In this document: positions 7,212 through 9,963 of the stretch, one piece after another
How positions within the stretch are numbered: the first letter of the stretch is position 1
Layout: the number at the start of each line of letters is the position of its first letter
Translations under genes and position numbers: made by a program
The notes under the pieces: generated by a model
What the model saw: the letters and a program-made list of their open reading frames with translations, nothing else
The model's database searches: none
Told to the model about the DNA's origin: nothing
DNA from: Anaerolineales bacterium
GTDB lineage: Bacteria > Chloroflexota > Anaerolineae > 4572-78 > NAK82
Direction: 5' to 3'
Assembly (NCBI GenBank): GCA_024643945.1
Contig: JAHELX010000180.1
Span: forward strand, 1 to 9,963
Length of the DNA: 9,963 nucleotides

Positions 7212-8897
7212 ATGGGCGACCGTAAATACGCGATTGGCGTAGATTTCGGCACCGAGTCTGGACGGGTGGTGTTGGTCGACGTGGCTGATGGGCAAGAGAT
7301 TGCTACCGCTGTCCACACCTACGCGAACGGCGTCATAGACGAGAAACTCCCGGAGAGCGGCGTTCGGCTGGAACCCGACTGGGCTCTGCAAGACCCGAAC
7401 GACTATCTGGAGGTGTTCAAACAGGCCATTCCGGCTGTTCTTAAAAAGAGCGGTGTCGATCCTGAAGATGTGATCGGCCTGGGTATCGACTTCACCGCCT
7501 GCACGATGCTGCCCACCAAGGCGGATGGCACCCCCCTCTGCTTCCTGGCCGAATGGCGGGCCAACCCCCACGCCTGGGTCAAGTTGTGGAAGCACCACGC
7601 AGCTCAGCCCGAGGCCAACAAGCTGAACGAGATCGCACGTGAATTGGGGTATACCTTTCTGGATCGCTACGGGAGCAAGATCAGTTCCGAGTGGTTCTTT
7701 CCCAAGGCGTGGCAGATTTTGGACGAGGCGCCGGAGGTGTATGGGGCGGCCGAGCGACTGATTGAGGGGGCCGACTGGGTGGTGTGGCAACTCACCAGCG
7801 TAGAGAAGCGCAACGCGTGCACGGCAGGATACAAAGCCATCTGGTCGAAGCGAGAAGGATTCCCTCCGAATGAGTTCTTCAGGGCGTTGGACTCCCGTAT
7901 GGAGCACATTATTGACGAGAAGATGTCCCGTGACATCTACCCATTGGGAGTGAAGGCCGGCGGGTTGACTGAGGAGGCGGCGCGTTGGACCGGGCTGAAG
8001 CCGGGCACTGCGGTAGCCATCGCCAACGTGGATGCCCACGTCTCTGTCCCGGCAGCCACCGTCACCCAGCCGGGGCGGATGGTGATCATTATGGGTACCT
8101 CCAACTGCCATATGGTGCTGGGTACCGAGGAACGCACTGTGCCCGGCATGTGTGGCTATGTGGAGGATGGCATTGTGCCTGGCTTCTTCGGGTATGAGGC
8201 AGGGCAGTCGTGTGTGGGAGATCATTTCGCCTGGTTTGCAGAGAATTGTGTGCCAGGTGCATATGAACAGGAAGCTAAAGCACGGGGTCTCGACATTCAC
8301 CGGCTGCTAGAGGAGAAGGCGGCGCGCTTGCAGCCGGGGGAGAGCGGCCTTCTAGCGTTGGACTGGTGGAACGGCAACCGCAGTGTGTTGGTGGATGTGG
8401 ATCTGACCGGCATGTTATTGGGGGCGACACTGGCTACCAAGCCAGAGGAGATCTATCGGGCGCTGATCGAGGCTACTGCTTATGGGACTCGCATTATCAT
8501 TGAGACCCTCGAGGGCAACGGCGTACCGGTCAACGAGATTGTGGCCACAGGTGGGTTGCCTGACCGAAACAAGCTGCTGATGCAGATTTACGCCGACGTC
8601 ACCGGCCGTCCCATTCACATCGCTGATACTAGCCAGGGAGGTGCACTGGGGTCGGCTATGCACGGCGCAGTGGCGGCCGGCAAGGAGGCGGGAGGCTACG
8701 ACTCCATCCTGGAGGCCAGCAAGCACATGGCGCGCCTGCGGGACGAAGCTTACCATCCCATTGCGGAGGACAAGGCGGCCTACGATCAGTTATATGCCGA
8801 GTACGTCACCTTGCACGACTACTTTGGGCGGGGAGCCAACGACGTGATGAAGCGCCTCAAGGCGCTCCGGGCTGAGATATTGGCTAATTCGTCGTAG
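7212..8897 (+). CDS. araB: L-ribulokinase
   Basis: This FGGY-family cytoplasmic kinase phosphorylates L-ribulose with ATP to L-ribulose 5-phosphate, the substrate of AraD encoded next. The 561-residue length fits AraB (about 560-566) and is longer than xylulokinase or glycerol kinase (about 500). The N-terminal phosphate-binding loop is [10 protein letters not shown] (9-18), typical of AraB. Asp274 in ANVDAH is the expected catalytic base. Further AraB-like blocks are [22 protein letters not shown], the LDWWNGNRS segment and the C-terminal FGGY signature region [20 protein letters not shown], ending in [17 protein letters not shown]. Some AraB enzymes accept other 2-ketopentoses and pentitols, so the natural substrate could be broader. 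araD follows after a 114-bp gap carrying a long palindrome. No L-arabinose isomerase gene is in the window. Confidence 0.95.
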   Translation: MGDRKYAIGVDFGTESGRVVLVDVADGQEIATAVHTYANGVIDEKLPESGVRLEPDWALQDPNDYLEVFKQAIPAVLKKSGVDPEDVIGLGIDFTACTMLPTKADGTPLCFLAEWRANPHAWVKLWKHHAAQPEANKLNEIARELGYTFLDRYGSKISSEWFFPKAWQILDEAPEVYGAAERLIEGADWVVWQLTSVEKRNACTAGYKAIWSKREGFPPNEFFRALDSRMEHIIDEKMSRDIYPLGVKAGGLTEEAARWTGLKPGTAVAIANVDAHVSVPAATVTQPGRMVIIMGTSNCHMVLGTEERTVPGMCGYVEDGIVPGFFGYEAGQSCVGDHFAWFAENCVPGAYEQEAKARGLDIHRLLEEKAARLQPGESGLLALDWWNGNRSVLVDVDLTGMLLGATLATKPEEIYRALIEATAYGTRIIIETLEGNGVPVNEIVATGGLPDRNKLLMQIYADVTGRPIHIADTSQGGALGSAMHGAVAAGKEAGGYDSILEASKHMARLRDEAYHPIAEDKAAYDQLYAEYVTLHDYFGRGANDVMKRLKALRAEILANSS

Positions 8898-8932
8898 CTT
8901 TATGCGTAGGCGTTCTTGGGAAACGTGATGCG

Positions 8933-8997
8933 TAAAGCGTAAAACGTAAAACGTGATACGTAATTGTCACGTATCACGTTTTACGTTTTACGCATTA
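8933..8997. repeat. Long palindrome (25-bp perfect stem) between araB and araD
   Basis: Bases 8937-8961 are the exact reverse complement of 8969-8993, with a 7-nt loop (8962-8968, aattgtc). Beyond one A-A mismatch (8936/8994), three more pairs extend the stem to 8933/8997. The arms are built from reiterated CGTAAAA and CGTGATACGT-like words, and a partial extra copy (AAACGTGATGCGTAA, 8921-8935) lies just to the left as an imperfect direct repeat of 8949-8963. The right arm ends where the araD Shine-Dalgarno begins. There is no T-run, so it is not an intrinsic terminator. It could be a mobile REP/MITE-like palindrome, an mRNA processing or stability element, or a structure limiting araD translation. 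Confidence 0.9.
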
Positions 8998-9004
8998 AGG
9001 AGGT
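8998..9004 (+). promoter_or_regulatory. Shine-Dalgarno AGGAGGT deciding the TTG start of araD
   Basis: AGGAGGT directly abuts the right foot of the palindrome and is 7 nt from TTG 9012. It rules out the upstream in-frame ATG at 8964, which lies in the hairpin loop and would translate the repeat arm. Confidence 0.85.
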
Positions 9005-9011
9005 AGGAAAC

Positions 9012-9653
9012 TTGCTAGAATCACTACGTGAGGAAGTTTGGCAACTGCACCTGGAGTTGCCCAAGAATAACCTGACTGCCTGGACCAGTGGCAATGTCAG
9101 CGCGCGGGATCCGGAGACGGATTACGTGGTCATCAAGCCATCGGGCATACGCTACGAAGATCTGCGCCCGGAGCATATGGTAGTCGTAGACCTGGATGGC
9201 AATCGTGTGGAAGGTGAGCTGAAGGCCTCATCTGACACAGCCAGCCATCTCTACATTTACCGCCACCGGTCGGATGTCAAGGGCGTGGTCCACACCCATT
9301 CCCCTTACGCGACAGCTTTTGCTGCCGTGGGGCGGCCAATCCCGGTCTACCTGACCGCCATTGCGGATGAGTTCGGAGGTCCCATCCCATGCGGGGGATT
9401 TGCGCTTATCGGAGGTGAGGATATTGGCCGGGTAGTGGTGGAGTCCATCGGCAACTCTCCGGCTGTGCTCCTCAAGAACCATGGTGTTTTCACCGTTGGC
9501 CCCACCGCAAAAGTAGCAGTCAAAGCTGCCGTCATGGTAGAGGACGTGGCGCGCACTGTCTGGATCGCGCTACAAATAGGGCAGCCGGACGAGATCCTGC
9601 CAGAAGACGTGGAGAAGTTGCATCATCGCTATACCCATGTCTATGGTCAATAG
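9012..9653 (+). CDS. araD: L-ribulose-5-phosphate 4-epimerase
   Basis: This class II aldolase-fold, metal-dependent enzyme converts L-ribulose 5-phosphate to D-xylulose 5-phosphate, the last dedicated step of L-arabinose use. With a TTG start at 9012 the protein has 213 residues, somewhat shorter than E. coli AraD (231). Expected features are present: SGNVSAR near the N-terminus, KPSGI phosphate loop, Asp75 in SSDTASH, metal-binding His94 and His96 in VVHTHSPYATAF, Asp119 in IADEFGG, third metal His157 in LKNHGVFTVG, and a C-terminal Tyr211-Gly-Gln like the catalytic Tyr end of E. coli AraD. L-fuculose-phosphate aldolase is the main alternative; the Tyr-Gly-Gln end, the retained Asp119 and the araB neighbour favour AraD. 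The TTG start and the adjacent palindrome may hold expression below that of araB. Confidence 0.92.
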   Translation: MLESLREEVWQLHLELPKNNLTAWTSGNVSARDPETDYVVIKPSGIRYEDLRPEHMVVVDLDGNRVEGELKASSDTASHLYIYRHRSDVKGVVHTHSPYATAFAAVGRPIPVYLTAIADEFGGPIPCGGFALIGGEDIGRVVVESIGNSPAVLLKNHGVFTVGPTAKVAVKAAVMVEDVARTVWIALQIGQPDEILPEDVEKLHHRYTHVYGQ

Positions 9654-9685
9654 TAATCACTAAGCCTAGCCTCCCGGAGCACCCA

Positions 9686-9715
9686 ATGGTCCCGAGCGCC
9701 CGATGGTCCCGAGCG
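9686..9715. repeat. Short direct repeat (13 bp twice, 17-bp period) after araD
   Basis: ATGGTCCCGAGCG occurs at 9686-9698 and again at 9703-9715. The second copy runs straight into the tandem hairpin array that starts at 9715. The sequence is non-coding on the plus strand. Function is unknown. Confidence 0.75.
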
Positions 9716-9785
9716 AAGCCCCCCGCGGGGCTGCACAGGGGAAAGCCCCCCACGGGGCTGCACAGGGGAAAGCCCCCCACGGGGC
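9715..9785. repeat. GC-rich tandem array: 27-bp unit, about 2.6 copies, each a small hairpin
   Basis: Copies start at 9715, 9742 and 9769 and the third is cut short after GGGGC. Each copy holds an AGCCCC...GGGGCT palindrome (6-bp stem, 4-nt loop; the third copy loses the final T), joined by gcacagggg. The only differences between copies are the first base and one A/G in the loop. It lies in the 210-bp gap between araD and the next gene. The array is too short and lacks unique spacers, so it is not a CRISPR. It may be slippage-generated REP-like sequence that also acts to end or stabilise the araBD transcript. Confidence 0.85.
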
Positions 9786-9806
9786 AGGTTGTATTGAGTG
9801 GGCTTT
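9769..9806 (+). terminator. Possible weak terminator after araD
   Basis: AAAGCCC (9769-9775) can pair with GGGCTTT (9800-9806), followed by a broken T-rich stretch (ctgctttggcgttt). The loop is long (24 nt) and the T-tract is poor, so termination is only plausible. The AAAGCCC of the second repeat copy could compete for the same partner. Confidence 0.3.
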
Positions 9807-9863
9807 CTGCTTTGGCGTTTGCCCGAACCTGCAGGAGACTGAGCAGTTACGTGAGATGACAGG

Positions 9864-9963
9864 ATGACAAAGCGAGAAGTCGTCAAGTTGGTACTTGATG
9901 GGAAACGCCCCCCTTACGTCCCATGGAACATTGGATTGACTAAAGAAGCCCGGGATAAGCTTG
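9864..9963 (+). CDS. URO-D superfamily protein 3 (N-terminal fragment, cut by window end)
   Basis: Only the first 33 codons are present. The opening TKREVVKLVLDGKRPPYVPW has the pattern that starts many uroporphyrinogen-decarboxylase-like proteins (RExVxxxLxGxxPxxVP) and aligns with the starts of the two URO-D-like proteins earlier in the window. ATG 9864 is the natural start; only a weak AGG-type ribosome site precedes it, and the AGGAG at 9833-9837 is too far away. If confirmed it is the third such gene in 8 kb. It lies 210 bp beyond araD behind the repeat array, so it may belong to a separate transcript. Identification rests on a short N-terminus only. Confidence 0.6.
   Translation, partial: MTKREVVKLVLDGKRPPYVPWNIGLTKEARDKL

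Noticed and set aside
7197..8300. 367-codon open frame on the minus strand
   Set aside because: It lies antisense to araB, whose motifs and length are fully conserved; the minus-strand translation shows no recognisable domain and arises from GC-biased codons.
8964..9011. 16-codon N-terminal extension of AraD from ATG 8964
   Set aside because: It would translate the right arm of the palindrome; the AGGAGGT at 8998-9004 positions TTG 9012 as the start.
9715..9785. CRISPR array
   Set aside because: The units are contiguous 27-bp tandem copies with constant linkers and no unique spacers.

Overview
The window is a plus-strand sugar-catabolism gene cluster from a bacterium of moderate GC content (roughly 50-65% in the stretches I counted). 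The style of the intercistronic palindromes and the gene mix (single-domain sugar ABC ATPase, several uroporphyrinogen-decarboxylase-like proteins, AraB/AraD) remind me most of an uncultured or anaerobic Chloroflexota (Anaerolineae-type) genome. That placement is a recollection-based inference, not something the sequence proves.

Layout. Bases 1-31 form a perfect hairpin just upstream of a ribose-type ABC transporter ATPase (52-828) and its permease (849-1862). The periplasmic-type sugar-binding protein is not in the window and probably lies to the left. Next come two URO-D-superfamily proteins (1874-2980 and 3095-4243), separated by a second hairpin. They are followed by a 570-residue polyol dehydrogenase of the mannitol dehydrogenase family that carries an extra C-terminal cysteine-rich C_GCAxxG_C_C redox-type domain (4249-5961). 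An M24 'creatinase/aminopeptidase P'-fold protein with most metal ligands replaced follows (6072-7169), then L-ribulokinase AraB (7212-8897) and L-ribulose-5-phosphate 4-epimerase AraD (9012-9653). A 25-bp perfect palindrome sits directly before the araD ribosome binding site. After araD there is a GC-rich block of short tandem hairpin repeats, and the window ends in the first 33 codons of a third URO-D-like protein (from 9864).

How the genes may work together. The transporter imports a sugar or polyol; AraB and AraD convert L-ribulose to D-xylulose 5-phosphate for the pentose phosphate pathway. L-arabinose isomerase is absent from the window, and an oxidoreductase of the polyol dehydrogenase family is present. 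One reading is that L-ribulose is produced by oxidising a polyol such as an arabitol rather than by isomerising arabinose. The three URO-D-like proteins lack the N-terminal hallmark of HemE and are unlikely to make haem. Relatives of this fold (MtaA, MtbA, CmuA) are corrinoid-linked methyltransferases, so processing of a methylated substrate is a possible but unproven role.

Most notable items: the dehydrogenase-redox domain fusion with a His-to-Gln change in its active-site motif, the M24 protein with lost metal ligands, the repeated URO-D-like genes in a pentose operon, and the palindromes that punctuate the operon. All genes are on one strand with short gaps, and no stretch over 300 bases lacks a gene.
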